Positions 42,785 to 53,856 are shown, numbered from the stretch's first letter. The stretch is 64,000 nucleotides of DNA from Zygaena filipendulae (GCA_907165275.2 OU015673.1:201001-265000), one strand, 5' to 3'. The notes: generated by a model from the letters alone, not told the origin. Translations and numbers: made by a program.

Positions 42785-42850
42785 TTTAGTTAATTTCATA
42801 CTAAACCAGGTTGATGCCTCTTTTACTCGTATTTGTTCTGTGTTATATTT
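42785..42850 (+). mobile_element. SINE family 2 tail fragment
   Basis: tttcatactaaaccaggttg, atgcctcttttactcgta, tttgttctgtg align with the 20440-20770 tail. Confidence 0.45.
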
Positions 42851-43264
42851 GCATCCACTGCAATAAGAAATCAATTTAATATGTGCGTATAGACTGTAAC
42901 ATCTGTATACATACTTGTGAATCTCCCTGACTGTCCTGCCTGAAAATCAGCGCTAGGAGTGCGTGAACTAGGAAAATGCTGAAATAGTGATCGTTTTGGT
43001 CATAGACAGACGTTCTATTTGTACTGCGAATTAGTATGTAGTTACAAAAAACTAGGTCGAAATAGGGAAGAAATCAGTCGTAAGTAAAAAAAAACGGTGG
43101 TCTGCGTCACCCTTTAACCTCCGCGGAAAATTTATTTGAAACTATCTCGCTGCCGCGGTAGCTCCGCCATTATTGTTAGCGGCCATCTTTTTTCTTATTT
43201 GAAATCCGAATTCTTTAGAATTTTCATTCTTTTGTTTTCAACCTCGTTTAACCGTATCTATCTG
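42851..43264. other. Nothing identified
   Basis: Includes a short GC-balanced piece (43100-43180); no partner. Confidence 0.25.
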
Positions 43265-43364
43265 TGGGCGAGTAGTTTAGATTGTGGATTCGTACACAGA
43301 AAGTTACGAGTTCGATTCCGTATGCAGGCATATACTATCACCATACATGCTTTAATCACTCTGC
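43265..43364 (+). mobile_element. tRNA-like head, probable SINE fragment
   Basis: gcgagtagtttagattgtgg (box A-like) and acgagttcgattccgt (box B-like, 43307-43322), cut by the next Helitron. Confidence 0.45.
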
Positions 43365-43477
43365 AGTCATAAAAGTATACACGTTGTAAGGTGTACAGAA
43401 AAGTATATATGGTACTTTTTATCCCGGAATCCCCGTGGGAACTCCCGAAATTAACGCGCAGCAAAACCGCGGGGAAC
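43365..43477 (+). mobile_element. Helitron-like, subfamily A, 3' half
   Basis: tacacgttgtaaggtgtaca, atggtactttttatcccgga and aaaaccgcggggaacat; the 5' end is missing. Confidence 0.7.
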
Positions 43478-43524
43478 ATATTCTATTAGAAAAAAATTAA
43501 AGCTTCGAACCAAAACTTTGTTGT

Positions 43525-43965
43525 CAAAATTCAAAATTCAAAATTCAAAAGCTCTTTATTACTTAGGATCGGTTACAATCACTTGTAATCGTCAGCAGGT
43601 TCTTAAAACTATAAATTACCGTCAGTTCGGAATACGTCCTCTGCTGAGAAGAACTGACAAGAAACTCAGCAGGGCTGTCTTTAAATGATCTTACTTATAA
43701 ACTAGGAGAACAAAAAATTGTAATTGGATAGAGCAATTCATTCCCAAACGTCTGTATCATTTAAATAGTCTACTACACTATAATATGCTTTATCGCATAA
43801 TCTGTGTTTAATAAGCGTCTTGAATTTATTAATTGACAAATTAATTACATATGTCGATTTTCTTTTTCATAACTTTCTCATAAATCATTCCGGTGCCATA
43901 ATTCTGACACATCTTTTTGCTCTTGTGCCTTTTGTGATAAAAACATGCTTTAACGTACGTACTCA
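43525..43965 (-). mobile_element. LINE, C-terminal reverse-transcriptase fragment plus 3' UTR
   Basis: On the reverse strand a frame reads FKTLIKHRLCDKAYYSVVDY and stops at 43738-43740, the usual end of jockey-like non-LTR polyproteins in insects. Earlier codons hold stops, so it is dead. The 3' UTR includes gacaagaaactcagcaggg (on +) and ends in AATAAAGAGC with a TTTTGAA heptamer tail (43525-43550). Confidence 0.65.
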
Positions 43966-44644
43966 TGGTGGGGTCACATCGCCCAGCGTTGCGTTGCGTT
44001 GCATGTAATGTTGGTATGGCGACCGCAATATGTCAACCTAATTGGATAGATGCTTCATTTTTTGCTTGTTTGGAATATTATGAATGAGCGAGAGACCGCC
44101 GTGTGGATACCTAATAAAAAAAAAGAAATTTATGATAAAAGTTTTTACACGAAATAATATGTTGCCAGTATTTGTGGACATAAAAAGGCTTGTAACACAT
44201 TCGCCTGTCAGAGAAGTAATAAAAATATTTGAATATAACGTTCCAACTTCGCGTTTGTTTAGATTTGATATGTTTATCCAAGCAATTTGTGTTTTGAATA
44301 GAATAGTTTAGTAGGTATATTTTATGTGACGCACACACAAACATACTGCCAAATAGAAATTCAAAAAATCATGGTTTGGAAATCTGCTTGTACTACCTAT
44401 TTATGTGTTTTTTTTAAACAATCTAACGGACAGACTCACCTGTAGACCTGTGTGTATTTTTATTTTTATATGTGTATTATATCACCTATTGCCACTTGTA
44501 TGTATGTATGGCATATGTATGTATGTGTATAAAGTTGTATTATATTAAGGATATCTAAGTATTAGCGTTGTATTATCCTTATATAGTATATGGCTAGGTA
44601 TTACGTTGTACACCCAGCACCCGCTTCTAGTTTCTATTTACAGC
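43966..44644. other. Nothing firm; AT-rich
   Basis: A GTTGC run (43988-44001) and TGTATGTA runs (44497-44530) occur. Short open frames are unsupported. Confidence 0.25.
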
Positions 44645-44795
44645 TCTCTATCACCTTAAGGTTGCCTTGAAAAGATTGCCTCTAGCAATAAGGCCGCCTT
44701 TTGCTCTGTATTTACTTTTTATCTGTCTTAGTTTTTATTTTCTCTTCTGGGGCAATAAAGCATATTTGATTTGATTTGATTTGATTTGATATCAG
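44645..44795 (+). mobile_element. LINE 3' UTR end, copy 2
   Basis: aaggttgccttgaaaagatt, agcaataaggccgccttttg, ctggggcaataaagcatatt, then four TTTGA units. Confidence 0.65.
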
Positions 44796-45540
44796 TATTA
44801 TATTATGTACATAACTAACAACAATATTTTTCGCAAAATTTTGAAAAAAGAAATTACTATTTTGCCTACTAAATAGGTGGCAACCCTATTTGTGATCGGT
44901 CGGTATCCTTTCTTTTTATACCAACCGTTTTCAAAGCCCTCTTAGTGCAATTACAACTCATACAAGTTGACCCTTCACATAGTACCAGAGTTCGCCGTAA
45001 GATGTCGCTTCATAATGCTATAACTCGGAAAATGGTGGTCTACTAATACAGCACTTATTTTTAAACGAACATAGCTTACGGTGCTTCGCACTCACTTTTA
45101 TGTCTTCAAACAGCTGACATGTTAGTTCCGGGAGTCAGCTTTCTGAACGAATGTCAGTCTTATTCGTATAGTGATTAGTGTGTGAATACTAGTGAGTCCC
45201 GCTGCGTCGCGTCATCATAAGTCAACACCCTCTAATGTATTTTTAATGTAACTGCAAACGATGCAGTCGCAAGTCGCAACGCATTACGCAACACCAATAC
45301 AATATTCCTCAGTACCTGCGAATCTCCTCATATTTAGGTAAATTATGATTATACCTACTGCATTTCAGTTTATACTACTTATTAAAGGTTAACCTAATTT
45401 TTTTTTTTGTTATTCGGTAGTCATAACGCGCCATTTTATGAAGATAATAAGTAACCTGACAGATCAGCCTTTAATAAAAAAAAATCGGGGATTATTTTTT
45501 AATTTTATACCTCGAGAATTGTTGTTTTTCTTTTTTCAGT
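44796..45540. other. No gene supported
   Basis: 45150-45300 carries several gcgtcgcgtc/gtcgcaacgc words like those near 43985-44030, but an element cannot be delimited. Confidence 0.3.
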
Positions 45541-45772
45541 CTCAGACCAAATAAAAACTAAAGACGGAACGTCTCGAACAACGAAGTGAAGCCGGTTGCG
45601 TATGCATGTGGTGATTAGGAAAGTGTATGGATTTGCAAAGTTTACTTAGGATTTATGGTGTCTTTTTCTTGTGTGTGCGTGTTTCTGTGTACTTGCACGG
45701 CGAATGGTGTCTTTTTCCTGACTTCACTTTTTTGTTTTACGCGTTCCGTCTTTAGTTTTTATTTGGTATGAG
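45541..45772. mobile_element. hAT-like MITE (31-bp TIRs, 8-bp target duplication)
   Basis: The left ctcagaccaaataaaaacta continues aagacggaacg and is mirrored by cgttccgtcttt plus agtttttatttggtatgag; one mismatch in about 31. Flanks ttttcagt (45533-45540) and ctttcagt (45773-45780) match 7 of 8. Two internal atggtgtctttttc words. No protein. Confidence 0.7.
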
Positions 45773-45780
45773 CTTTCAGT

Positions 45781-46509
45781 ATGTCCCTCGTTTCACGTTA
45801 TATCTTGTCTACTATACAGGATGTCAGAAAACCTCCGACATATCCGAAACTATGATATTCCCTACACCAGTACGAACATTTTAGATGTGGAAATTCAGTT
45901 GGAAAATCAACGATTTTCAAGATATTAAACCTCAAAGTTTCGTAAATTTTGTTCTATTTATTGCATATTTTTGTATTTTATCACGTGACCAATATTTTTT
46001 CTAAAGTAACTTGGTAGTTATTGTGTAGGTAGTTATACTGTGGTGTAGATTTGCGAGTACATTGCGCGCTGTATTTTTTTTATTTTTAACCTAAAAATAA
46101 AATTACATTTCCCAACAATATTATTACTGCAGAATAACTTCAATCACTATTTTATATGGATTCCTAGCGGTTATATCGCCGGTCTTTTTACAACCTGTAT
46201 ATTGAAAATAACGTTACAAAGTGGATTTTGTTATTTTTTATGATAGGTACCTACCAAAAAAATAAAAAATAAAGGTACTAATATTTGCACTATTTGGTTT
46301 CTTATATTATGTGCAAGAGGGTAGGTATAATAAGACGTTTTGAGCTGATTTCTTTGGTATCTTGCAATCTTTTGCACCATGGTTTACAATTTAAAACCAT
46401 ATAACCATGCTAACAGCATTTTTTACTTGAAACTGGCTAAATGCATAAGTCCTTATGAAAAAAAAAAAAAAAGATCTATTCTATGTGTTCACTGTTTAAA
46501 TTTTAACCT
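45781..46509. other. AT-rich, nothing identified
   Basis: No partner or coding signal; a 14-A run at 46458-46471. Confidence 0.25.
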
Positions 46510-46682
46510 GTAGGGGGAGCACGAATATTTTCGCTCTCGTCTAGTCGATATCGAGCACTTTTTTTGTATGGAAAATGAACAGCGCCATCTATCCAGTGTC
46601 GTTCATTTTCCATACAAAAAAACCCTTTGACATTACGACGATATCGACTAGACGAGAGCGAAAAAATTCGTGCTCCCCCTAC
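46510..46682. mobile_element. Foldback MITE, almost fully self-complementary
   Basis: gtagggggagcacgaatatt .. tctagtcgatatcg is mirrored by cgatatcgactagacgagag .. tgctccccctac. A second inner pair, gtatggaaaatgaac / gttcattttccatac, flanks a short loop (agcgccatctatccagtgtc). CTG stands on both sides if the ends are TAGGGGG/CCCCCTA. Confidence 0.75.
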
Positions 46683-46775
46683 TGTTCTGATTATAATTAC
46701 ACCGCAATTGCCGGTCTATCGGCAACAAAGGCTATTAATTAATGGAAATTATCCGATTAGTCGTGATTTAAGGAT

Positions 46776-46900
46776 TCACCCGTGCCTCCCCCCTCTCCTC
46801 CCCCTCGTCCCGAGCTGGCCCACTTCCTGTGGGTCACGTGGTTGGTACCCCTCCTCCCCTTCCTGGAGGCTTCTTCCCCTCCCCCGCCACTGACATAAGG
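46776..46900. other. Pyrimidine-rich GC stretch with an E-box
   Basis: Runs such as cctcccccctctcctccccc with gtcacgtggttgg (CACGTG at about 46836). Unique in the window; role unknown. Confidence 0.35.
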
Positions 46901-47370
46901 AAGCGGGCTCCAACTTTTTAAGACAACATAAACTCCGGCCATGTTATGTGATGGGTTTTGTGGTGATTAAACCATTCTAAAATAACTAATCATGATTAAT
47001 GTCTTAAAATACTTACTATACTACCTAAGGATTATATTCGTTCTGTTAATATAAATAACGAAGTTTAAAATTAATTCTCTTTCAAGTTTAAACAAACTGA
47101 TTTCGAGTTTGCGTTGGCTCAATTATTAAGGTTCTTGTAACTATAGTATAGTATAGGTATTCCAAAGGTTATAAGATACGAGATCCAATCTAGGTAGGTA
47201 CGTATATGTATCAAATATCAAAATGTAATAAAGAATTGGATTCCAAATTAAATATATTTGCCCTGAAAGAATTTTATCATAATTATCCAGTCGCAATTGC
47301 TTTTCGGCGACGGAGCGCCGTTGAGACCTTCAGGCAGCGTGCTTGTTTGGTTTTGAGAAATATTAAGTTA
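46901..47370. other. Nothing identified
   Basis: AT-rich sequence. Confidence 0.25.
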
Positions 47371-47563
47371 CTAGCTGTTCCTTGCGGTTTCGCCTGCGTT
47401 CATTTCGGAGTTCCCGGGGGAATTCCTGGACAAAAACTACCCTAAGTCCTTCTCTGCACCCCTGACAACGTGTATGCAAAATTTCATGAGGTTCCGTTGA
47501 GCTGTTGAGGCGTGAAAGCGTAACAAACAAACAAACTCACTTTTGCATTTATGATAGTAAAGA
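47371..47563 (-). mobile_element. Helitron-like, subfamily A, first of a three-copy array
   Basis: CTAGCTGTTCCTTGCGGTTT, gcacccctgacaacgtgtat, gaggcgtgaaagcgtaacaa, atgatagtaaaga. Confidence 0.85.
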
Positions 47564-47878
47564 CTAACTGTCCCCCGCGATTTTGTCTTCGTTAATTTTG
47601 GAGATCCCGTGGGAATTCTGGGATGAAATTACCCTATGTCCTTTTCGGTACCTCTGAAAAAATGTAGTACCTATGCAATAATTAATTCAACTTCACCCGT
47701 GTTAGTTTCAGAGTTCCCGTGGGAATTTCGGGATAAAAAGTACCCTATGTATTATTCTGACGTCTAAGCTATATTACTGTAAAGTTTCATCAAAACCCAT
47801 GTAGTAGTTTTTGCGTAAAAGAGTAACAAACATCCATACATCCGTACATAACCTACAAACTTTCGCGTTTATAATATA
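47564..47878 (-). mobile_element. Helitron-like with duplicated module, second of the array
   Basis: Starts CTAACTGTCCCCCGCGATTT immediately after the previous copy. Two modules (ttggagatcccgtgggaatt at 47598 and tcagagttcccgtgggaatt at 47708) are followed by acaaactttcgcgtttataa. Confidence 0.8.
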
Positions 47879-47879
47879 A

Positions 47880-48068
47880 CTAGCTGACCCCCGCGGTTTC
47901 ACTCGCGGTAATTTCGGAGTTCCTGCGGGAATTCCGGGATAAAAATACCCTATGTCCCTCAGGATCACTGTAGCTTCCTATAAGTGAAGTAATACAACCC
48001 CCTACAACGTCACAAACTCACAAACCCACAAACTCACAAACTTTTGCTCTTTATAATATTAGTATAGA
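47880..48068 (-). mobile_element. Helitron-like, subfamily D, third of the array
   Basis: CTAGCTGACCCCCGCGGTTT, cctcaggatcactgtagctt, ctacaacgtcacaaactcac with extra caaactcaca units, and ttataatattagtataga. Confidence 0.85.
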
Positions 48069-49499
48069 TAAGGATAAAACACATCCTGTTATATTGAAGT
48101 CGTTTAAAAAACACATGCAATTTCGTCAAGTCTCACAAGGTTATAGTCATGACAATATTCCGTGCCGTCTTCTTACCTTCCTCCGACATTAATTCGAGGA
48201 GAATAATAAAAGTTTATTGTAAAAGCTTAGTCGAAAAGGGGTGATCAACCAAAACTATTTAAAACTTAAAAGTATCCATGATAATAATGCGTAACTTTAG
48301 ATTTCTCAAAGAAACCAAACATTTAATTAAATTTTTCTATAATCAGTTGTACGCTTGAGTTTACATTTGAAGTGATTGTGTGAAGTCAGGCCATAGCGCT
48401 GGAATTTTAGGCGCTAATCGAAGATGGCGGTGGCGTAATTCATTTTGATTTGATTTATTTCGATGAAAATAAACAGGGTGGCTTAGTGGAGATCACTCAA
48501 CAGTGATAATCTCGATCATTACGGAGAGAAATCAATCAGACCGAAGAGGTTTCGGTCGCCCTTCGTTGCCCGAAGGATAATGTTGGCGACACAATATCAG
48601 TGACCAGCAGGCACAGTGACCGACCCCGAGAGTGGTGTACTCTGTACTCTGACAGTACCATATTTGGGCACCATATTTGGTCAATAATGGTGCCCAATCG
48701 AACACCGGTAGCAGAGATACTGTTGACCGATCTTCGGTGGGGAACTTTTAGGTCGCGAACTTTGCCAAACAAGCCCCTATTTTTCTCTCAGGGTAGCCTC
48801 ATATATTCTTAAACTTGTACAGTAGCTATACTCTACTGTATGTTTGTGGGTAAAAAAAGGTATTCCATTTTATTGTATTATCTTGTACCCCCTTCCCTAC
48901 TACTACGTACAACCAGCACTCCGTTAAACCGTCCCTTTGGTACAGTTTAAGCAAATGGCTGGTAGTTACCCGACACTCGTGATGATCCTCGTTGAATATT
49001 TCAAGGAACAAAGACGGGAGGCGTCCTATAGCAAAGTCAAGAAATATGTCAAGATGTAGCCATTGAGCAGATAAGGCGAGTTCGTACGGTTGTGTGAAAA
49101 AAAAAATGCTAAAATGGTATCGCAATAGTCGCGGTAGTGTAAAATTTGTAAATCGATTTTAAAGGTACCTACCCTATTTCCTTTTCTGTAGATCCATATG
49201 TTTTAAATAAAAACTACTTTGACGCAAAAAAACTTGTTTAATCAAATGTCAATTTTTATATTTAAAAAACAAAGTACAAGTTCACGTATTCTGTAAACTG
49301 TATGTGATTCTACCATATACCTACCTGCAAAAAAATCTTCAGCCACTTTTTTAAGCGTACTGAAAGAATTCGCTACTCGTAATTATCGCAATGGAGTTTA
49401 ACTGTAGTCGGTGCTACATTTTAGGAGGCGACTTGCGTAGTCTGTTCTTTTCAGGACTGTAGGAGTTTTACTGGATCTTTGTAGATTAAATTATCATTG
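48069..49499. other. No gene supported; unique sequence
   Basis: 48400-48810 is GC-balanced and carries a direct accatatttgg repeat. A 99-codon reverse open frame at 48826-49125 has a protein-like look (GRLPSLFLEIFNEDHHECRV) but no family I recognise. It may be a decayed retroposon. Confidence 0.3.
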
Positions 49500-49575
49500 A
49501 CGCCTGGGTTGTTTCATCCCTCTTTCTTTCAGAGAAAATGAGAATAAAGACTTGTCTATGTCTATGTCTATGAAT
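49500..49575 (+). mobile_element. Retroposon 3' tail with (TGTCTA)n
   Basis: gaaaatgagaataaagactt followed by three tgtcta units. Confidence 0.5.
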
Positions 49576-49634
49576 ATTTGTGTTATAACTTATATCACGA
49601 TGACACAGTACGGTTTCACTCATACCTGCTTTTT

Positions 49635-49975
49635 ATATACTTTTCATTACTCATACTCGGAAAGTAGGTCTGAAGTTGCCTGAGAAGCGGGTTGAAAGTA
49701 ACACTTTTCAGCCCTAGGGAGAATCGCTTTCAACTGACAGCTGGATACTGCAGAAACTCAAGTTTTTTTTTATATCATAGGGGGCATACTTACTGGCCAG
49801 TAGCACACCTAATGGTTGATTTATGTAAAATAAAATTCACTCATTTTTTTCTTTAGCTAATTCCTATTTTTATTTTGACTTTCCTTGCATTCGTAATGAA
49901 AAGCACAGTGTTATCCTCGGGAGAAAGACTTATTTAGTATAAATAAGTTACTTTCACCCCTAGGATAACAATGTA
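49635..49975 (+). mobile_element. Foldback-type element, copy 1
   Basis: acttttcattactcatactc .. cagccctagggagaatcgct, then gtgttatcctcgggagaaag and ctttcacccctaggataaca arms around cttatttagtataaataag. A SINE family-1 tail (49768-49825) is inserted. Matches 56272-56884. Confidence 0.6.
49768..49825 (-). mobile_element. SINE family 1 tail
   Basis: Reverse strand accattaggtgtgctactgg .. ccccctatgatataaaaaaa. Confidence 0.5.
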
Positions 49976-50584
49976 CTATTGTATAGTGTTGTTGTTTTAT
50001 GCCTTATTCTCTGATGTCTGATCTTATTTTCTTGGCAAGAAAATAGATGAAAAAATAATATTCAAAAAATATATCGAACGATACAATATTTCCAGCCAGG
50101 CACGCGCCTCACTCGCGCCCCAGCCTATGCGAGGCTTCTGAGGAAGTCTCCCAAATCGTTTCGCCGATTTACTCCCCTCCCTTACCTCAGCACACCGGGA
50201 TAAGGGCATGATAAATAGCATCCTAGCTCCGCCGACGCATCCCCCGAACGAAATCAAACCTTATGACTCACGGAATAGAACAAAAAGTCCTACCGTCAGT
50301 GAGACACAGGTGAGCATTTAATACCGACCGACGTTCTAACGAAAATGTTATTCAGAAAACATCAATCTAAATAATAAATGCGTGAACGCTACAATCAATC
50401 TCTGATTTTCCCCTGATGATGTGTTGTTCTCTCTTTCTTTCTTACGTCGACGGATGCCGGTGGAGGCGAGATGGAATGTCTCCATTGAAGCGGCAAGATT
50501 CCATCATTACAGATGTTTTGAAGTTGATTTTACGAACGTGATTGAAATTATTTTGTGCCTTTTTTGATCGGAAATTATCTTGTA
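49976..50584. other. No gene supported
   Basis: 50090-50270 is GC-balanced (gcgcctcactcgcgccccag) with a 77-codon reverse open frame lacking a known domain. Confidence 0.3.
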
Positions 50585-50752
50585 CTAGCTTTTCCCCGCG
50601 GTTTCACGGAATAAAAAGTACCTGATGTCATTCTCTGAACCCCTGACAACGTATATGCAAAATTTCATGATGATCGGTTGAGCCGTTAAGCCATGAAAGC
50701 GTAACAATCAATCAAACAAACAAACTCACTTTCACATTTATAATAGTAAGGA
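50585..50752 (-). mobile_element. Helitron-like, subfamily A, hairpin shortened
   Basis: CTAGCTTTTCCCCGCGGTTT jumps to cacggaataaaaagtacctg, then gatgatcggttgagccgtta and taatagtaagga. Confidence 0.8.
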
Positions 50753-50797
50753 TTTTCCGCGGGAAATCAGGCAGAAAGCGATACCCTTTATTGAATC

Positions 50798-51120
50798 GTA
50801 GCTGTCTCGCGCGGTTTCACCCGCGATAATTTCGAAGTTCCTGCGGAATTGTTCCATACAAACTTTGCAACCCCTTTTCATCACGTTGGGGGTTGATTTT
50901 TTTCTAAATTATTTCTTATCGGATGCCTGCCTACGTCATACGAAGAACACACCCTCCAAGTTTCAGGTCTCTACGATCAGCGGTTAAGGTTGTGCGTTGA
51001 TCCATCAGTTATTCGGGACAAAGCATTTTATATTTATGTACCGCTGACGTACAAGTATGCAAAATTTCAAGATAATAATCGGTTAATTAAGATGTGAAAG
51101 CGTAATAAAACCAACCAACT
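50798..51120 (-). mobile_element. Helitron-like, subfamily F copy 2, joined to an A-type 5' part
   Basis: F-type to about 51035 (aggtctctacgatcagcggt, gttgatccatcagttattcg). Then an A-type middle (acgtacaagtatgcaaaatt) to 51115. Confidence 0.75.
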
Positions 51121-51122
51121 GT

Positions 51123-51440
51123 AATGGGCATGTTGACTAATTTTTATTTTTTAGTCCGTCTTTAAAAAATATTGGACACATATTTTTTCTTTTTTTACGT
51201 AATCAAAAAATAACGGCGATATATTGAGTTGAAATTTCGCGTGACGTCACTATTCTGACAGTTTGTATGGCGGTTTTAGTGGTTAGTGACGACACGACCC
51301 CCTCACCCTAAACTTTGATGCGGTTTATCTCAGTATATTTTAATTTATTGGAAAAAGCAAAAAATACGTGTCTGTTGTTTTTTTATTTTCTGACGGACTA
51401 ATTAGAATTTTGATTTTCAAAAGTAGTCCACATCCCCATT
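51123..51440 (+). mobile_element. CRE-MITE copy 5
   Basis: aatgggcatgttgactaatt .. aagtagtccacatccccatt; one perfect CRE, the second reads TGACGACA. The tcttgtagatta segment is deleted. Confidence 0.8.
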
Positions 51441-52009
51441 ATATTGACGTCAAAAAGAGCCACATTATGGGCCAAATTTGAATAAAGGATTTGACTTTGA
51501 GCATATTCGCATTTAGTAATTATTAGAAAATATTTAAAATTGATTCCATTTTCAAAGTTCGGAAACCTGCAGAACTCCACGAAATATCTACGTTAGCTAT
51601 TTTGCGTTGAAAAATTTGTTCGGCAACAAACTTTTGAAGAATGCCTTCAGTGAGGCACGGAGTTTAGAGATTTTTCACCCGTGTTGAGCTCGTGCATTCC
51701 GCAAACTAGGAACTCTGTACAATCCACGTACCGGTACAATCTCCGAACCGGTACAATCCCGGCGCTAACTCGGCTTAACCCGGACTATGTGCGTGTGAAT
51801 ATAAATGCATGCATGCTCGCTGTATGCACCGATATGATGTAAAAGAATATTGCACCCAATAAAATCTATATTCTATAGGTACCTACTTTGTTGACAAGTC
51901 GCAGGGGATAGTCGGAAAATGTTGCAAAACTCGGATCTTGGTGATATTTCTGACATCGATTTAAATTCGAATTCGTTTATTCGAAAAATAAATGGTACAA
52001 TGAGATGAT
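51441..52009. other. No gene; ends in a reversed retroposon tail
   Basis: 51700-51790 is GC-balanced with repeated gtacaatcc/ccggtacaatc. 51961-52000 (aattcgaattcgtttattcg) looks like a reversed LINE tail. Confidence 0.3.
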
Positions 52010-52525
52010 ACATTTCTGATCTGACGTATTTGTATGAAGATTGTGAATGGCATTGTGGATTCGAGCGAGCTCCTAGAATCCGTTGGACTTCTCGTACCGC
52101 GCAGTGTCAATGCTAGGAGTAAATTACGACTGCATATTACCTTAGCACGCACCAATTACAGGCAGAATAGCTACCTTATCCGCACATGTAATCTGTTCAA
52201 CTCAATAAGTGACGACGTTAATATCGATCTGTTCAACACTAACATTGCAGGCTTGAGACGCATACTGTCGACTGAGCTTCTCAAATCATATAACTAAAAA
52301 TTAGATTCATAATTATATTCATTGATCATACTGTATTGAAGTGATAAGCACCTATACTAGAAACCAAATTACTTTTGTCCTCAACTCTACATACATTTTA
52401 TACTTTCTAATTGTGAATTCCGCGAATAGCTGCTGTCTGCCATTTTATATATTTAATTTTGTTACATTAGCCGTAATTAGGTTTTCCTTCAAAATAAAAT
52501 AAAACAAAAAAATAAAAAAATACAT
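52010..52525 (+). mobile_element. LINE, C-terminal polyprotein fragment plus 3' UTR
   Basis: The frame 52034-52297 (87 codons) includes VPRSVNARSKLRLHITLART and NYRQNSYLIRTCNLFNSI, typical of the last part of jockey-like non-LTR polyproteins. The preceding LTYLY block is one frame off at about 52022-52036, so it is broken. The UTR runs to A-rich aataaaataaaacaaaaaaa near 52520. Confidence 0.6.
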
Positions 52526-52567
52526 TTTTAGTTGGTTCATCGCATATTTAAAACTCAAATCAAAAAT

Positions 52568-52755
52568 CCTTATTATAAATCTGAATGTGAGTTTATTTGT
52601 TTGTTTGTTTGTTTGTTACGCTTTCACGTCTTAACGGCTCAACTGATTAAAATTTGCATACTACACGTTGACAGGAGTACCTAAAAAGGACGATGAGGGT
52701 ATTTGTGATGCGAATTCCCGCGGAAATATCTTAATTAACGCGGATAAAGCAAATA
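52568..52755 (+). mobile_element. Helitron-like, subfamily A, 3' end decayed
   Basis: tccttattataaatctgaat, four gttt units, cgctttcacgtcttaacggc and gaattcccgcggaaatatct; final CTAG read as aatag. Confidence 0.75.
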
Positions 52756-52856
52756 GTTTTAAGAGATAAGTTAGAATTACGGTTATAAATAATTACCTAT
52801 ATTTACATATTTTACGAATAACGTTACGTTACTTAATGTAACGCACAATTTTTTTC

Positions 52857-53198
52857 AATGGTGAGCAATTGGCTACTTGAAAAAACTTTTTTTTAGTCCG
52901 TCGTGTAGCTTATTAAAAAATATTGGACACGTATTTTTTCTTTTTTACGTAATCAAAAAATAACAGCGACACATCGAGTCGAAATTTCGCGTGACGTCAC
53001 AATTCAATGCAGTTTGTGCGGGGTTAATGCCGAATAATGACGTCACGAGTCCCCCACTCTAAACTTTAATGCGCTTTATATTGTTTATGTTTAATAATCT
53101 AAAAAAACAAAAAATACGTGTCTATTAATTATTTTTTTATTTTCTAACTGACGAACTAGTTAGAACTTTGATTTTCATAAGCTGGAAAATATCTATTT
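52857..53198 (+). mobile_element. CRE-MITE copy 6, most diverged
   Basis: aatggtgagcaattggctac .. ttttcataagctggaaaata; two perfect CREs (gtgacgtcacaatt and aatgacgtcacga), while the region between them has drifted. Confidence 0.75.
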
Positions 53199-53218
53199 TA
53201 TATCTATGGATTGAATGA

Positions 53219-53543
53219 AATGGGCATGTTGACTAATTTTTATTTTTTAGTCCGTCTTGTAGATTATTAAAAAATATTGGACACGTATTTTTTTTTACGT
53301 AATCAAAAAATAACGGTGATATATTGAGTTGAAATTTCGCGTGACGTCACTATTCTGACAGTTTGTATGGCGGTTTTGCGGTTAGTGACGTCACGACCCC
53401 CTCACCCTAAACTTTAATGCGCTTTATCTCTGTATATTTAAATTTATTTAAAAAACCAAAAAATACGTGTCTATTGTTTTTTTATTTTCTAACTGACGGA
53501 CTAATTAGAATTTTGATTTTCAAAAGTAGTCCACATCCCTATT
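53219..53543 (+). mobile_element. CRE-MITE copy 7
   Basis: aatgggcatgttgactaatt .. aaaagtagtccacatcccta; two perfect CREs. It lies 20 bp after copy 6 in the same orientation but is much closer to consensus, so the two arose at different times. Confidence 0.85.
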
Positions 53544-53856
53544 CTTGTTATGTAGGTAACATTATTGAACAAACGAAACATTCGCCATTTCACCCGACGA
53601 CGATGCCGTATCCGAAAATATATAAATTGCGCTAATTGGAGAAATATTTAAATGACGCTAATTGCAAATCAACATGGAACATTGAGCAATTGCAATTGAG
53701 TTCTGTTTGCTAATTGTCACTTTGGCCCAGATAAATCCTAACTAATATTATCTATAAACAATGACATTATATGTATTAAAATATCATTGCCTATAAATGT
53801 GGTATTGAGTTCGTTTTCTGTTGTCCGAGGTAGAGAAACAAACAATACTGTCTATT
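53544..53856. promoter_or_regulatory. Unique stretch with CTAATTG / CAATTG cluster
   Basis: CTAATTG at 53632, 53658 and 53710 and CAATTG twice near 53687-53698, with taaatttgcaaat-like words; unique in the window. Possible homeodomain/POU enhancer by motif only. Confidence 0.3.

Noticed and set aside
44497..44530. TGTATGTA repeats as a promoter TATA cluster
   Set aside because: Simple repeat without other promoter evidence.
43975..45300. A 1.3-kb element bounded by GTTGCGTTGC / GTCGCAACGC words
   Set aside because: The words are short and partly tandem, and no alignable inverted ends could be traced.
48826..49125. 99-codon reverse-strand frame as a host exon
   Set aside because: It looks protein-like but I recognise no family; a decayed retroposon is as likely, so it was only mentioned.
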